From Cervus elaphus (lineage: Eukaryota > Chordata > Mammalia > Artiodactyla > Cervidae): DNA of 64,000 nt. The stretch lies in the NCBI RefSeq assembly GCF_910594005.1, contig NC_057817.1, positions 27,691,001 through 27,755,000 of the forward strand, read 5' to 3'. A program made the position numbers and the translations under genes. The notes below the pieces were generated by a model. That model saw only the letters and a list, made by a program, of their open reading frames with translations. It was not told where the DNA came from and did not search any database. Shown here one piece after another: positions 55,601 to 64,000 of this stretch (position 1 is its first letter; the number at the start of each line of letters is the position of its first letter).

Positions 55601-57247
55601 GCGGTTGCTCACAGATCAATGATTAGCTGCCACCACCTCGCAGGAACCCGGCACACTCCAGTTTCTCAAAAGGGGCCCTGACACTGAGCACTCCGCTGCT
55701 CAGGCGGAACCAGGTGAATTTTAATAGCTGCATGGTTACAAGACTTGAAGAGAGGCAGGGACTCTGGAAGGGAGAGTTCTGCAGCTGATCCTTGGAATTC
55801 CAGAGAAGGAGAGATTTTTCTGTGAACCCCATCATCTTATTACGTGTCAAGATTCCCAAAGAAGGAGAATTCTGAAAGCAAATAGCCAGCCTTCTTCCTG
55901 AACGTTCCATTGTGTTGGGAGGCAGTGAGGAAGGCTAATGGCTGGCCTGAGGTCTGAAGAGGCGGTACCTGAGCCAGACCCTGACGTGGAGAGGTCATAG
56001 ACCAGGTCCTGGAGCGTCTTGTCCTTGGAGAGACACATCTCACACGAGGGGTCCTCCATGTCCAGCCTCTGGCGGTTGTGATAGACGCGCTGATGATAGT
56101 TAATGACAAGGAAAACAATGATGATGATGAGAAACAGGAGGAACACTGGGCCGGCAATAATGCCCACCAGCTCCACGGGGCCCCACATGGAGGGGTGTTC
56201 AGGCTCCTTGAGATGACCTGGGGCAGGTGAGAGAGGAGAGGGAAAGAAGAGAGTGAAAACGTGGGATCGCCAAGGCCTCCCTCTCCCCGGCTCCTCCATC
56301 CAGGTGGAAATGCCCCCTTCCTCTCCCCACACTTTGGCTTCATTGGGCTAGTGGATCTGTCTGGACACTCTCACATGCCAGCCTCTCCAGTTACGGCACC
56401 TTCTGGAGCGGTCAGAGCCACAACCCACTCAGTCATTTCACAGTACTTCACGGTGTCTTCCCACCCCCATGCCCCAGGCACACACCAGGTTCTGCTCCTC
56501 CATTTGTGACGGCCTCTTGAAGCTCAACGCGGTCTCTCTCCGCCTCCTCAGATCTCCCCAGTCACGCCTCTTAAGTGGCGGACCTGTGAAGGCTGGTGTC
56601 TACTACTCCCCAGCTTAGCGCGCCATCCTTCCCAGCTCGAGTCCCTCTTCCCATTTTGCCATCACCGTCACACGGCTTATGGGCTGCCTCCTCCGGGATC
56701 ACCCCAGACCCTCCCACGGGGGTCTCTGTCTGGCTCTCCCACTCCCCACCAGCTGCCGATGGCTCCTCAGCCACGACCCAAAACGCGGCTTTCACCTCTG
56801 TGGCGCACTTGACAAGTCTGTCTCCCTTTCCTGGGATCTACAGACCAGAACTGGCAGGAATGCCCTCCCACGTCACCTCAGGGAGCATCCAAAAGGCACC
56901 TTCACCTAGCCTCCAACAAAGGGGCAGGGGCAGAGTAGAGAAGGATGAAATGACGGGGTGCCCTACCTCCACGACGCGCCAATAGTCCAACAAGGGTGTC
57001 CACTCACCGCTGGGCACCCTCAGGTCGATCTTGTTGCAGAAGTCAGTGTAGCAGCAGTGTGTGTTGCGCAAGTCCTCGGAGCTCAGGCAGTAGAAGGGCT
57101 TCCCAGCGGGGACCAGCTCCACTTTGGGGATGCAGGTGCGCACGTGGTGCTCCATCCCGTCCAGGTTGAAAATGGAGACCATGCAGGCCCCATCCGTCTC
57201 ACACGTGTAGTTGGCTTGGAGGCAGCTGGTGCATGCACACAGCAGAG
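43492..57247 (-). CDS. ACVR1B: ACVR1B (ALK4) activin receptor type-1B, coding exons 2-9
   Basis: Transmembrane serine/threonine kinase. Activin or nodal bound to a type II receptor activates it, and it then phosphorylates SMAD2/3. Exons on the minus strand: 57247-57008, 56217-55969, 53198-52968, 50416-50249, 49030-48874, 47879-47755, 45121-44991 and 43617-43492. Each is flanked by AG and GT. They sum to 1,427 nt; the human first coding exon (91 nt, from memory of the family) makes 1,518 nt, exactly 505 codons plus stop, the usual ALK4 length. Order of domains: cysteine-rich ectodomain, transmembrane helix, GS box (TSGSGSG), kinase with GKGRFGEVW loop, VAVKIF lysine, HRDLKSKN catalytic loop, DLGL metal-binding motif and MAPEVL. 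The ADNKDNGTW stretch is the L45 loop that sets SMAD choice and separates ALK4 from the BMP-type receptors. The signal-peptide exon and promoter lie beyond 64,000. No break is seen. Confidence 0.97.
43618..44990 (-). other. ACVR1B: ACVR1B intron 8
   Basis: 1.4 kb. It is GC-rich next to exon 9 and has a small AT-rich stretch near 44,860-44,900. No gene or clear young repeat is seen. Confidence 0.8.
44991..45121 (-). CDS. ACVR1B: ACVR1B exon 8: kinase C-lobe
   Basis: 131 nt, roughly residues 421-464. It encodes VHEEYQLPYYDLVPSDPSIE, then EEMRKVVCDQKLRPNIPNWW, ending at QSYE. This is the type I receptor C-lobe, including the RPNIPNWW signature. The acceptor TAG is at 45124-45122 and the donor GTAGGA starts at 44990. 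Confidence 0.96.
45290..46490. repeat. Probable old L1-type 3' sequence, split by a CHR SINE
   Basis: AT-rich, with ACTGTTGATTTTTACAGTGT and GATAACAGTACTATATTTTT after the SINE, in the style of old L1 3' ends. No coding frame longer than about 75 codons. The assignment is tentative. Confidence 0.35.
46116..46363 (+). mobile_element. CHR-type SINE with target-site duplication
   Basis: Plus-strand copy from GGGACTTCCCCTGTGGTCCA, flanked by AAGAACTACT (46,106-46,115) and AAGAATTACT (46,364-46,373), one mismatch. It splits an older LINE-like sequence in ACVR1B intron 7. Confidence 0.88.
46590..46795 (+). mobile_element. MIR SINE
   Basis: Plus orientation: GTGTGACTCTGGACAAATTA core and CATCTGCAAAATGGTGACAA, in ACVR1B intron 7. 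Confidence 0.85.
47755..47879 (-). CDS. ACVR1B: ACVR1B exon 7: APE motif and kinase C-lobe
   Basis: 125 nt, roughly residues 379-421. It encodes YMAPEVLDETINMKHFDSFK and CADIYALGLVYWEIARRC, which are the APE motif and helix F with the conserved DIYALG aspartate. The acceptor AG is at 47881-47880 and the donor GTACCT starts at 47754. Confidence 0.97.
48059..48180 (-). mobile_element. CHR-type SINE, truncated
   Basis: Minus-strand copy, T-rich start and the tRNA-like end CACTGGACCAGTGGGGGAGT on the plus strand. Confidence 0.78.
48191..48387 (-). mobile_element. CHR-type SINE with target-site duplication
   Basis: Second minus-strand copy, flanked by TGTCCCTTA at 48,182-48,190 and 48,388-48,396. 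The duplication shows it is a separate insertion from its neighbour. Confidence 0.85.
48874..49030 (-). CDS. ACVR1B: ACVR1B exon 6: catalytic loop and activation segment
   Basis: 157 nt, roughly residues 327-379. It contains the catalytic loop HRDLKSKN with its aspartate, the metal-binding motif as DLGLAV (the DLG variant normal in type I receptors rather than DFG), and the activation segment up to NQRVGTKR. The acceptor AG is at 49032-49031 and the donor GTAGGA starts at 48873. Confidence 0.97.
49075..49515 (+). mobile_element. MIR SINE split by Bov-tA
   Basis: Left half ends with CATCCATAAAATGAGAGTAA at 49,201. The right half resumes at 49,446 with TGTTGTGAAAGTTAAATATA. Confidence 0.85.
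49210..49434 (-). mobile_element. Bov-tA SINE with target-site duplication
   Basis: Minus-strand copy flanked by the 11-bp repeat TAAACACCAGT at 49,199-49,209 and 49,435-49,445. It is inserted in a MIR in ACVR1B intron 5. Confidence 0.93.
50249..50416 (-). CDS. ACVR1B: ACVR1B exon 5: L45-loop end, hinge and upper C-lobe
   Basis: 168 nt, roughly residues 271-327. It opens with [20 protein letters not shown], which is the second half of the L45 loop followed by the kinase hinge. It continues with helices D and E (LSAASGLAHLHMEIVGTQ). The acceptor AG is at 50418-50417 and the donor GTGAGT starts at 50248. The frame joins exons 4 and 6 exactly. Confidence 0.97.
51145..51180. repeat. GGAT/GGGA purine tract
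   Basis: GGATGGATGGAGGGAGGGAG and on, in ACVR1B intron 4. Confidence 0.9.
52628..52820. repeat. Small hAT-like element with inverted ends
   Basis: GTTTTCAAACTAAG near 52,630 pairs with AGTTTGAAAACCACTG near 52,806 as imperfect inverted ends about 190 bp apart, the size of a MER5-type nonautonomous element. Confidence 0.55.
52968..53198 (-). CDS. ACVR1B: ACVR1B exon 4: GS-box end and kinase N-lobe
   Basis: 231 nt, roughly residues 194-271. It completes the GS region (GLPLFVQRTVARTIVLQ) and carries the glycine-rich loop GKGRFGEVW, the ATP-anchoring lysine in VAVKIF and the helix-C glutamate in WFREAEIYQT. It ends inside the L45 loop (AADNK). The acceptor AG is at 53200-53199 and the donor GTAAAG starts at 52967. 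Confidence 0.97.
53199..55968 (-). other. ACVR1B: ACVR1B intron 3
   Basis: 2.8 kb. A MIR lies at about 53,860-54,040 and a short A-run near 54,858. The remaining sequence is unique-looking, with no coding signal. Confidence 0.8.
53860..54040 (-). mobile_element. MIR SINE
   Basis: Minus orientation: AAGGTAGGTATTATTATCAT and CCATTTTACAAATGAGAAAA, in ACVR1B intron 3. Confidence 0.85.
55969..56217 (-). CDS. ACVR1B: ACVR1B exon 3: juxtamembrane, transmembrane helix and GS-box start
   Basis: 249 nt, roughly residues 111-194. A proline-containing stalk (HLKEPEHPSMWGP) is followed by a hydrophobic helix rich in isoleucine, leucine and valine (VELVGIIAGPVFLLFLIIII and on), then a basic stop-transfer segment (NYHQRVYHNRQR). 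The exon ends in the serine/glycine-rich GS region (DLSTSGSGS), the segment phosphorylated by type II receptors. The acceptor lies at 56219-56218 and the donor GTACCG starts at 55968. Confidence 0.96.
56218..57007 (-). other. ACVR1B: ACVR1B intron 2
   Basis: 0.8 kb of pyrimidine-rich sequence with no recognisable repeat or extra exon. Confidence 0.8.
57008..57247 (-). CDS. ACVR1B: ACVR1B exon 2: activin-binding ectodomain
   Basis: 240 nt, roughly residues 31-111. It encodes the three-finger-fold receptor domain: LCACTSCLQANYTCETDGAC, with an NYT N-glycosylation sequon, and the closing CCYTDFCN cysteine box typical of TGF-beta-family receptors. The acceptor CAG is at 57250-57248 and the donor GTGAGT starts at 57007. 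It begins with the last two bases of an alanine codon, so exon 1 must end in phase 1. Relative to the human protein as I remember it, the end reads FCNKID instead of YCNRID, conservative changes. Confidence 0.96.
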
Positions 57248-57547
57248 CTGTCGGGAATTTGGGAGTGGACACTGACGTCAGTGGTGAGGTCTTGGCCTAG
57301 GTCCTTCTCTGGAGTTAGAATACAATCCCCTAGCACACTCGCGGTTCCAAAACAAGGTGCTTTTTACAGGGATGGGGCCAGAGATGACTTCTTCAGGGGA
57401 AGCCCAACCTTTTCACCTGTCTATTCAGATCACAGACAAGGCTTTCTGCTCCGCGACCCCCCACCTCGGCCCTGAATTTTCCTCTAATTGCTCTAGCTTA
57501 TGTCTTCAAGAAACAAAGAAACTACCTTTTTAACTCTGCTTTAGACT

Positions 57548-57766
57548 GTTGTATGTTGTTGTTTAGTAGCTAGGTTGTGTCTGACTCTTTGCGACCCCAT
57601 GGACTGTAACCTGCCAGACTCCTCTGTCTGGGATTTCCCAGGCAAGAATATTGGAGTGGGTTGCCATTTCCTTCTCCAGGGAATCTTCCCGACCCAGGGA
57701 CTGAACCCTTGTCTCTTTCTTTGGCAAGTGGATTCTTTACCACGGCACCACCTGGGAGGCGGGGGG
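57548..57766 (-). mobile_element. Bov-tA SINE with target-site duplication
   Basis: Minus-strand copy in ACVR1B intron 1, flanked by CTGCTTTAGACT at 57,536-57,547 and 57,767-57,778. Confidence 0.93.
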
Positions 57767-58171
57767 CTGCTTTAGACTTAGACTTACTTTAAAAAACTGT
57801 CTCGTGGCTCAGAAAAGGGTTTTCCTTTGAATTTAGACCCTAAGGATGAGAGCAAAGCCCGGTCCCCTGGGAGACGAGGGCCCCTCCCCCGCGTGCTCCT
57901 TCCCACACCACCACCGCTTCTGAGAGCCATCTTCAACCCCATCTCCTTTCTCTGCACCAGAAACGCCCACCGTTTCCTGAATGCAGTGTGCGTGCTCTCT
58001 CACACAGGGTTTTGCTGCAATGGTTTTTTCCTGGCTAATTCTTACAAGTTCTTCAAAATTCACCTTAAACGTCACTTCCTTTGACAAGCTTCCCCTGACT
58101 GGTCCAACCACCTCCTCCTCCCTTTTGTTCCCAGCAGGAGCCCCTTTCAAGAGGGGCAAAAGGAACGCCCT

Positions 58172-58196
58172 CAAAAAAAAAAAAAAAAAAAAAAAG
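58172..58196. repeat. A-homopolymer run
   Basis: About 22 A flanked by the short direct repeat GGAACGCCCTC/AGAACGCCCTC, in ACVR1B intron 1. Confidence 0.9.
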
Positions 58197-58214
58197 AACG
58201 CCCTCCAAAGAAGG

Positions 58215-58525
58215 TAATGTTAGTGCCTCCTTCATACAGTCACTGTGAGGATTAAATATGCTAATGCACAGAATGGGTGCATGCTATGTCACTTTAGTCC
58301 GTGTCTGACTCTTTGCAACCCTGTGGATTGTAGCCCACCAGTCTCCCCTGTCCATGGGATTTCCCAGGCGAGAATACTGGAGTGGGCTGCTGTGCCCTTC
58401 TCCAGATCTTCCCAACCCAGGGACTGAACCCGCGTTTCTTATGTCTCCTGCGCTGGCAAGCAGGTTCTTTACCACTAGTGCCACCTGGGAAGCCAACGTA
58501 TAGTAAGTACTCAATAAATCTAACA
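58215..58525 (+). mobile_element. MIR fragment split by Bov-tA
   Basis: GTGAGGATTAAATATGCTAA before the Bov-tA, and TAGTAAGTACTCAATAAATC after it. Confidence 0.75.
58276..58496 (-). mobile_element. Bov-tA SINE
   Basis: Minus-strand copy in ACVR1B intron 1. MIR sequence precedes and follows it, so it is a nested insertion. Confidence 0.9.
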
Positions 58526-58565
58526 CATTCTGAAAGGGCCTTGGATAGCATCACTTAAAAAGTAC

Positions 58566-58577
58566 TATCTATCTATC

Positions 58578-58612
<35 letters not shown>
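58566..58612. repeat. Compound (CTAT)n(AC)n microsatellite
   Basis: Short CTAT units followed by about 14 AC units to 58,609, in ACVR1B intron 1. Confidence 0.95.
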
Positions 58613-58614
<2 letters not shown>

Positions 58615-60364
58615 TTTCCCCCCCAAATAGATAGTATATGCAATCATCTCTGGGACTAACGAGTTTGGCTGGGTGTGTATTATCCCTAAGTGTGCACTGT
58701 TGACAGGAAATTACTGTAAATGAATTTGGTGCCTCTGAAAGTCAGTTCAGCAGCCCTGGAATCTGAAATCCTTTATTTATCCATCTAACAGGAATAGCAC
58801 AGACAGCAGCAGTTGGTTCTCCCCAGCACTGTCTCCCAGGAGCCTAACCCAGCCCTGACCTCTGGGGATGGGCAGGAGAACGGCTTGACCCACCAGGGTA
58901 CCGAGGCTGGGGCTCAAGGTGCTGAACGCAGCACTCACCCATCAGGGATGCAAGTGGCAGGGGGACCCAAGTCCCCAGCTGGACACTAAGCGCATACTAT
59001 CTGGATACCAAGAGGGAACATATTCAAACTATGGCCCCTGGAGAAGAGACATTTATGACCAGTCCCGTGAAAAACTATCCTGTTGTAACTCACCCCTTTC
59101 GGCTGTAAACAGTCTATCTTTGTCTCTTCCTCTAAAACACTGAAAGGCATCTCCTGGCCTTTCAAATCCAAAGACAGATTAGAAATATCTCTGGGTCCAA
59201 CCCCCCAGTCCTGCAGGCTTTCTGTAAACGACAGGATCCTTGCCATTCCCACCAAGAAGACAAAGGATAGTGAGCATGGACAGGTCCTCGGACAGTAAGG
59301 ATCTTCACCGCATGGCCTGTGGGGTTTTTTTTTCCTACAGCGTTTGATCAGAGCCCTTTCTTCTGGGAGAAATTCCAAGACACGTAGCTCCCTGCTGAAG
59401 GGCTTAGGGAGTGTTGTATTTTAAAGGCAGGAAGTTTAAAGCAGGTACCCTTTAGACTAGAATCCCAAACACAAAAGGAATTTTAGAAGTAAATTCCTTC
59501 TAAATGTCATTCTTCTTGCTGACTGAAATTTACTTCTGCAACTCTCAGAACACTCAGCCCAAACCCCTTTGACTCACGCTGGAGTCCTGCCTACTCATCA
59601 GTGAGTGCGAACGCCCATTCCTCTCTCTGTCAATGGGGACATTCAGGCACAAAAGGGGTCCCCGTGGCATGCACACCTCTCAACACACGCGCCCCGACGG
59701 CCGGCTGGGGATGAGCACAGCCTCGGGGCTATTTTCGGAAGCCAGAAGGGAAAGCGAACGACTCCCAGAGGGCTATTCTGAGCACAGTGGGACACGCGGG
59801 CCAGACCCGCGGCCGCCTTTGGAAAAGCAGCTCACTTCGGAGTCCGTCAATTAGCAGCCGGGGAAGCAGAGCCCCTGCTCCCAGACACGCACTCCCCTCT
59901 CCCTGGTTCACGGCCTCCTTCACAGTGATTCATTCTGGAGAACGAGCACACCCACACGTGGCTCATTATTTTTGGGAAGTACTTAAACAATCTTGGTGTA
60001 AGACAGGAAAGAACAAAAGTGGTGAAATCTATGCTAGACAGGACGAAGAACGGAACTGGGAGCGGGGCCATGCGGCTTTGTGATAAGAGATTGGGCAAGT
60101 CCCTGACTCTATCTGGGCCTTGGCAGCCCAGCCAGAAAATACCATTTATGTGACAGAGACGGTTTGAAGATCAGCCCACATCTGCTGAGTGCTGCTGGTC
60201 CTCTGAGAAGGCTGCCTACATCTGTGCACAGCTCTACTTTATACCAAGGGAGTGAGAAGTCTGAAAAGGGTATTTCTGAGATAGCCATCACCACTGCCCA
60301 CGTCCCGGCGAGGTTTCTGTTACTCTCTCTAGAGCCACAGCAGGGGGCATGGCAGCAGCAGGTC

Positions 60365-60775
60365 ACACAGACCCAGGGCTCAAACACCAGCTCTATCCGT
60401 CACATGACCTTGAACGAGTCAGAAACCTTCCTGCACCCCAGCTGCCTAATCTGAAAAGTGGGGCTGTTAATTACCTCACAGGACTATGTAAGAATTACAT
60501 GAAATAGATTTACGAGCCGACTCAGTGGAAAAGATCCTGAGGCTGGGAAAGATTGAGGACAGGAGGAGAAGGGGGTGACAGAGGATGAGATGGCTGCATC
60601 CAACCACTGGTGATGGTTGCATCACCAACTCAATGGACACGAGTTTGAGCAAACTCTGGGAGATGGTGAAGGACAGGGATGCTGCAGTTCACGGGGGTTG
60701 CCAAGAGTAGGACACAGCAACTGAACAACAATGAGACTTAAAAAGTGCAAAGCAAATAGATATTCAATAAATTTT
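60365..60775 (+). mobile_element. MIR SINE split by a BovB tail
   Basis: The core ACATGACCTTGAACGAGTCA is before the insert; AAGTGCAAAGCAAATAGATA and TTCAATAAA follow it. Confidence 0.75.
60515..60730 (+). mobile_element. BovB 3'-end fragment
   Basis: The stretch from CTCAGTGGAAAAGATCCTGA to the end is the BovB 3' tail in plus orientation, diverged by small indels. It lies within a MIR. Confidence 0.8.
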
Positions 60776-60864
60776 AATCACTCCCTTTAGTGTAAGACTC
60801 AAGTAAACACATTCACGTACAATGTGTCTCTCTAACCACTAATTAGGAAGTGCCAGGTTACAGC

Positions 60865-61000
60865 AAGACCACAGCAAGGAACTGCTGTTTGAGTCTCAGC
60901 TCTGCCAGTAACTAGTTGCGTGGTTTTGGGCAACTTGTTTAACCTTCCTGAACATCATTTTCCTCATCATTAACCAGAAAGAAGGGGCTGAACCAAATGA
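60865..61000 (+). mobile_element. MIR SINE
   Basis: Plus orientation: TCAGCTCTGCCAGTAACTAG and TTTTGGGCAACTTGTTTAAC. Confidence 0.8.
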
Positions 61001-61135
61001 GCTCCAAAATCCTCCAGCTGAAATCTGAATCTAGTTTGTCTTTAAAGTCACATTGCTTGGATCACTGATTCAACACTGGGAAGTTCTGCTTTAATTCCAT
61101 ACACCTTTTTCTGAACTTTAAAGAAAGACTAGTCT

Positions 61136-61276
61136 TAATCATTTTTTAAAAATATTTTTTTATTTAGTTGCCCCGTGGCATGTGCAATCTTAGTTCCCCA
61201 ACCAGGGATCGAACACACATCCCCTGTATTGCAAGGCAGACTCTTAACCACTGGACCATCAGTGAAGACCCAAGAC
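61136..61276 (-). mobile_element. CHR-type SINE with target-site duplication
   Basis: Minus-strand copy, flanked by AGACTAGTCT (61,126-61,135) and AGACTGGTCT (61,277-61,286). Confidence 0.82.
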
Positions 61277-61360
61277 AGACTGGTCTCTAAATTGTCTTCT
61301 GTTAATATTCATTTTTCATTGAAATGAAGTGATCCTAAAAGTACAAAAACATCTGAATTA

Positions 61361-61481
61361 TGGGATTCTCTGGCAATCCAGTGGCTAGGACTCTGCACTT
61401 CACTGCCATGGGCCCAGGTTCAATCCCTGGTCAGGGAACTAAGCTCCAGCAAGCCACACGGCATGGCCAAAAAAAAAAAAA
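61361..61481 (+). mobile_element. CHR-type SINE with target-site duplication
   Basis: Plus-strand copy with an A-tail, flanked by ATCTGAATT at 61,351-61,359 and 61,482-61,490. Confidence 0.88.
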
Positions 61482-62239
61482 ATCTGAATTTACTAAAACT
61501 TTTCTAGTACACTAAATCACAAACTTAGCTTTTGATTTCTTTGAAAGACTAAATCTGGACTACTGATAACAGCCGTTTATAATCTGTTTCATAGTGACGC
61601 ATCACGTGAAATCAGCCTACACACAGGTACATAAACAATACATACCTAACACTCTCCGTGTTCCTGACCGAAGAGTTAGAAATAACACAATTAGGAAAGC
61701 CAGTCACAGATGAGTCACAAAAGCAGGTTAAAAGTGGTCAGAGTGAAATTCTCACTAGTATAGCATTTTGATATGAACAAGCTAGTCAAACCTGAACTAA
61801 AGACATTATGGCAGGATTTGAACGTGTTTTCAAAGTATGATGAGAAGGTGGTCTGTGGTAGAATATCAAAGCAAATTTAATTTGTGAGAGAGGCTATGTT
61901 TGGAGGAAGGCTGACAAGTCCCGACTTGGGCAGACTCTGTCTTGCTGCATGTTATGGAGCTGCTCTGAGCAAAGACAACCCCCAGGCCCCTCTCTCCTGC
62001 CCATGGCATACTCTGGAGGACACTAAGTCAAGGCTGTTGTCCCAACTAGAAATTCCCAAGAACCAAGTGGCTAAACTCACTGCCCTTCAGCCCGCATCAC
62101 TAGTGGACAGGGTGTGGGAAGGGCAAAGTGGAGGCACCAACCTCGGAAGGTAAGAGGCAGCCGCAGAACACCCACATTTGTCCTGGTACATGAAGGTTCA
62201 CGATGTTTTAAAGCTACAGTATCTATGATTTTTGGCTTA

Positions 62240-62278
62240 TACGTGTGTGTGTGTGTGTATACACACATACACACATAC
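62240..62278. repeat. (GT)n-TA-(AC)n inverted microsatellite
   Basis: A GT run turns into an AC run through GTATAC, so the strand can fold on itself. It is in ACVR1B intron 1. Confidence 0.9.
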
Positions 62279-62439
62279 TCCTTGGGGATGGTAAGTTTCA
62301 TCAGTTTAGGGTGGAACATTGTCCTGTTTAGGGATACTAAACCTGCCTCTTCCAAACTTCACTGGGCAACCTTCTAGTTCCACAAGAGTTAAGATTTGGC
62401 ACCCAAATCAGCCTGTGCCCACCCCCCCCTTACTCTTCA

Positions 62440-63048
62440 TGACTTTCAGTTCAGTTGCTCAGTCATGTCCGACTCTTTGCAACCCCATGAACTGCAGCAC
62501 ACCAGGCCTCCCTGTCCATCACCAACTCTCAGAGATCACCCAAACCCATGTCCATCGAGTCGGTGATGCCATCCAACCATCTCATCCTCTGTCGTCCCCT
62601 TCTCCTCCTGCCCTCAATCTTTCCCAGCATCAGGGTCTTTTCCAATGAGTCAGCTCTTCGCATCAGGTGGCCAAAGTACTGGAGTTTCAGCTTCAACATC
62701 TGTCCTTCCAATGAACACCCAAGACTCATCTTCTTTAGGATGGACTGGTTGGATCTCCTTGCAATCCAAGAGACTCTCAAGAGTCTTCTCCAACACCACA
62801 GTTCAAAAGCATCAATTCTTCGGCGCTCAGCTTTCTTTATAGTCCAACTCTCACATCCATATGGAAAAACCATAGCCTTGACTAGATGGACCTTTGTTGG
62901 CAAAGTAATGTCTCTGCTTTTTAATATGCTGTCTAGGTTGGTCATAACTTTCCTTCCAAGGAATGAGCGTCTTTTAATTTCATGGCTGCAATCACCATCT
63001 GCAGTGATTTTCAAGCCCAGAAAAATAAAGTCAGCCACTGTTTCCACT
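62440..63048 (-). mobile_element. RTE-BovB LINE, 3' fragment
   Basis: About 600 bp in the same orientation as the 2.7-kb copy and clearly similar to its 3' 600 bp. It encodes SILKSRDITLPTKV, FELWCWRRLLRV and the GRRRRGRQRMRWLDGITDSM tail. It sits in ACVR1B intron 1. Confidence 0.92.
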
Positions 63049-63239
63049 TCTTATGCTTATTCTTATGCTTATTCACGACTTTACAACTTGATCATAGCTG
63101 CCTCTGAGCGCTCCTCTTTCCAGATGACAGCATCCATCACACAGCTCAAACTGATGAGAACAGCCTATTACAACCTGTGATCATTTTAAGTATTCTTCCT
63201 TGGACCATATCTAAACTCCCTACAGCTTTCTTGGGATAG

Positions 63240-64000
63240 AACAAAGACCACAATTCTACACAACTTTGTGACCCTGAAAAGCCAAGATGATCTTGGGAGA
63301 GGGAAAAGAAAGAGAACAAAGTTGGAGGACTCACACTTTCTGATTCAAACTTATTACAAAGCTACAGCTATCAAAACAGTATGAAACTGGCCTAGGTACA
63401 GACTATAAATCAATGAAACAGAATTGAGAGTCCAGAAACAGTTCTATATACCATCAACTGATTTTCCACAACAGTGTCTAAAACATTTTGGGGGTGGGAA
63501 GACTAGTCTTCAACAAGCAGAAATCCACATGCAAAAGAATGAAGTCAGACCCTTCACACCACACACCAAGATTAATTAATGTAAGTTATTACATAATGCA
63601 AGTAATGTAATTAATTCAATGTAAGTCAAAGACCAAAATATAAGAGCTAAAGTTTATATTCTACAATTTTTTTAATGAAAATAGGGGTAAATCTTCATGA
63701 CCTTGGATTTGGCAATGGGCTCCTAGATATGACATCTAAAACACAAGCAACAAAAGAAAAATAGATGAACTGGCCTTCACCAAATTAAAAAAAAAAACTT
63801 TTCTATCTCAAAGGACAATAACAAGGCAGTGTGAAGAAAACCAACAGAATGAGAGAAAATATTCAAAAATCATGCATCTAATAATGGTCTTGCATCCAGA
63901 ATGTGTAAAGAACCCACTCTTAAAACTCGATGACAAAAAATAATTTTAAAATAAGCAAATGATTTGAACAGACATTTCTCCAAAGAAGGTATACAAACGA
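63240..64000 (+). mobile_element. L1 fragment, runs off the right edge
   Basis: Plus-strand L1 ORF2 3' region: the CTATCAAAACAGTATGAAACTGG block near 63,370, and ACATTTCTCCAAAGAAGGTATA at the very end, which corresponds to the 16.5-kb L1 copy. It is riddled with stops. Confidence 0.88.

Larger units (their letters stand above)
57248..64000 (-). other. ACVR1B: ACVR1B intron 1 (partial)
   Basis: At least 6.75 kb, running off the right edge. The signal-peptide exon is not found here, in agreement with the long first intron of mammalian ACVR1B. It is filled with Bov-tA, MIR, CHR, BovB and L1 insertions and microsatellites. Confidence 0.75.

Overview
This window is nuclear DNA from a ruminant, most likely a bovid. 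It carries RTE-BovB LINEs, many Bov-tA SINEs and several artiodactyl CHR-type SINEs on top of old mammalian MIR and L2-like repeats, L1 pieces and CpG islands. Cattle, sheep and goat cannot be told apart from the sequence alone.

Two protein-coding genes can be read exon by exon, both on the minus strand and in tandem. On the right (about 40,490 to beyond 64,000) is ACVR1B (ALK4), the activin/nodal type I receptor serine/threonine kinase. Coding exons 2 to 9 are present, and all visible junctions are AG/GT. The coding total is 1,427 nt; together with the 91-nt first coding exon of the human gene, which lies off the right edge, it gives exactly 505 codons plus stop. A 3.0-kb 3'UTR ends at an ATTAAA signal near 40,508. 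About 8 kb downstream lies TAMALIN (GRASP), complete from a TATA-box/CpG-island promoter near 32,490 to a stop at 25,408. It encodes a neuronal PDZ scaffold in eight coding exons. Its last exon has one base too many in a glycine-coding GGC run, which shifts the frame and would remove the conserved C-terminus.

The left 24 kb contains no coding exon I can support. It holds three GC-rich islands (about 7.1-7.9, 11.3-11.8 and 19.3-20.1 kb) between interspersed repeats. By the conserved mammalian order ACVR1B-TAMALIN-NR4A1, all in one direction, these are candidates for upstream alternative promoters of NR4A1, whose body would lie off the left edge. That assignment is inference: no NR4A1 coding sequence is seen.

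The rest is repeats. Several insertions are dated relative to each other by nesting and by clear target-site duplications, such as Bov-tA in MIR at 49.2 kb, Bov-tA in ACVR1B intron 1 at 57.5 kb, and CHR SINEs at 46.1, 48.2, 61.1 and 61.4 kb. The largest nest is at 16.0-18.2 kb, where one ancient L2-like repeat is split by about 1.8 kb of Bov-tA and L1 insertions. I found no CRISPR, phage, bacterial-type or otherwise exotic system. The items most worth checking are the TAMALIN frameshift, the promoter-like islands upstream of NR4A1, and the nested insertions.
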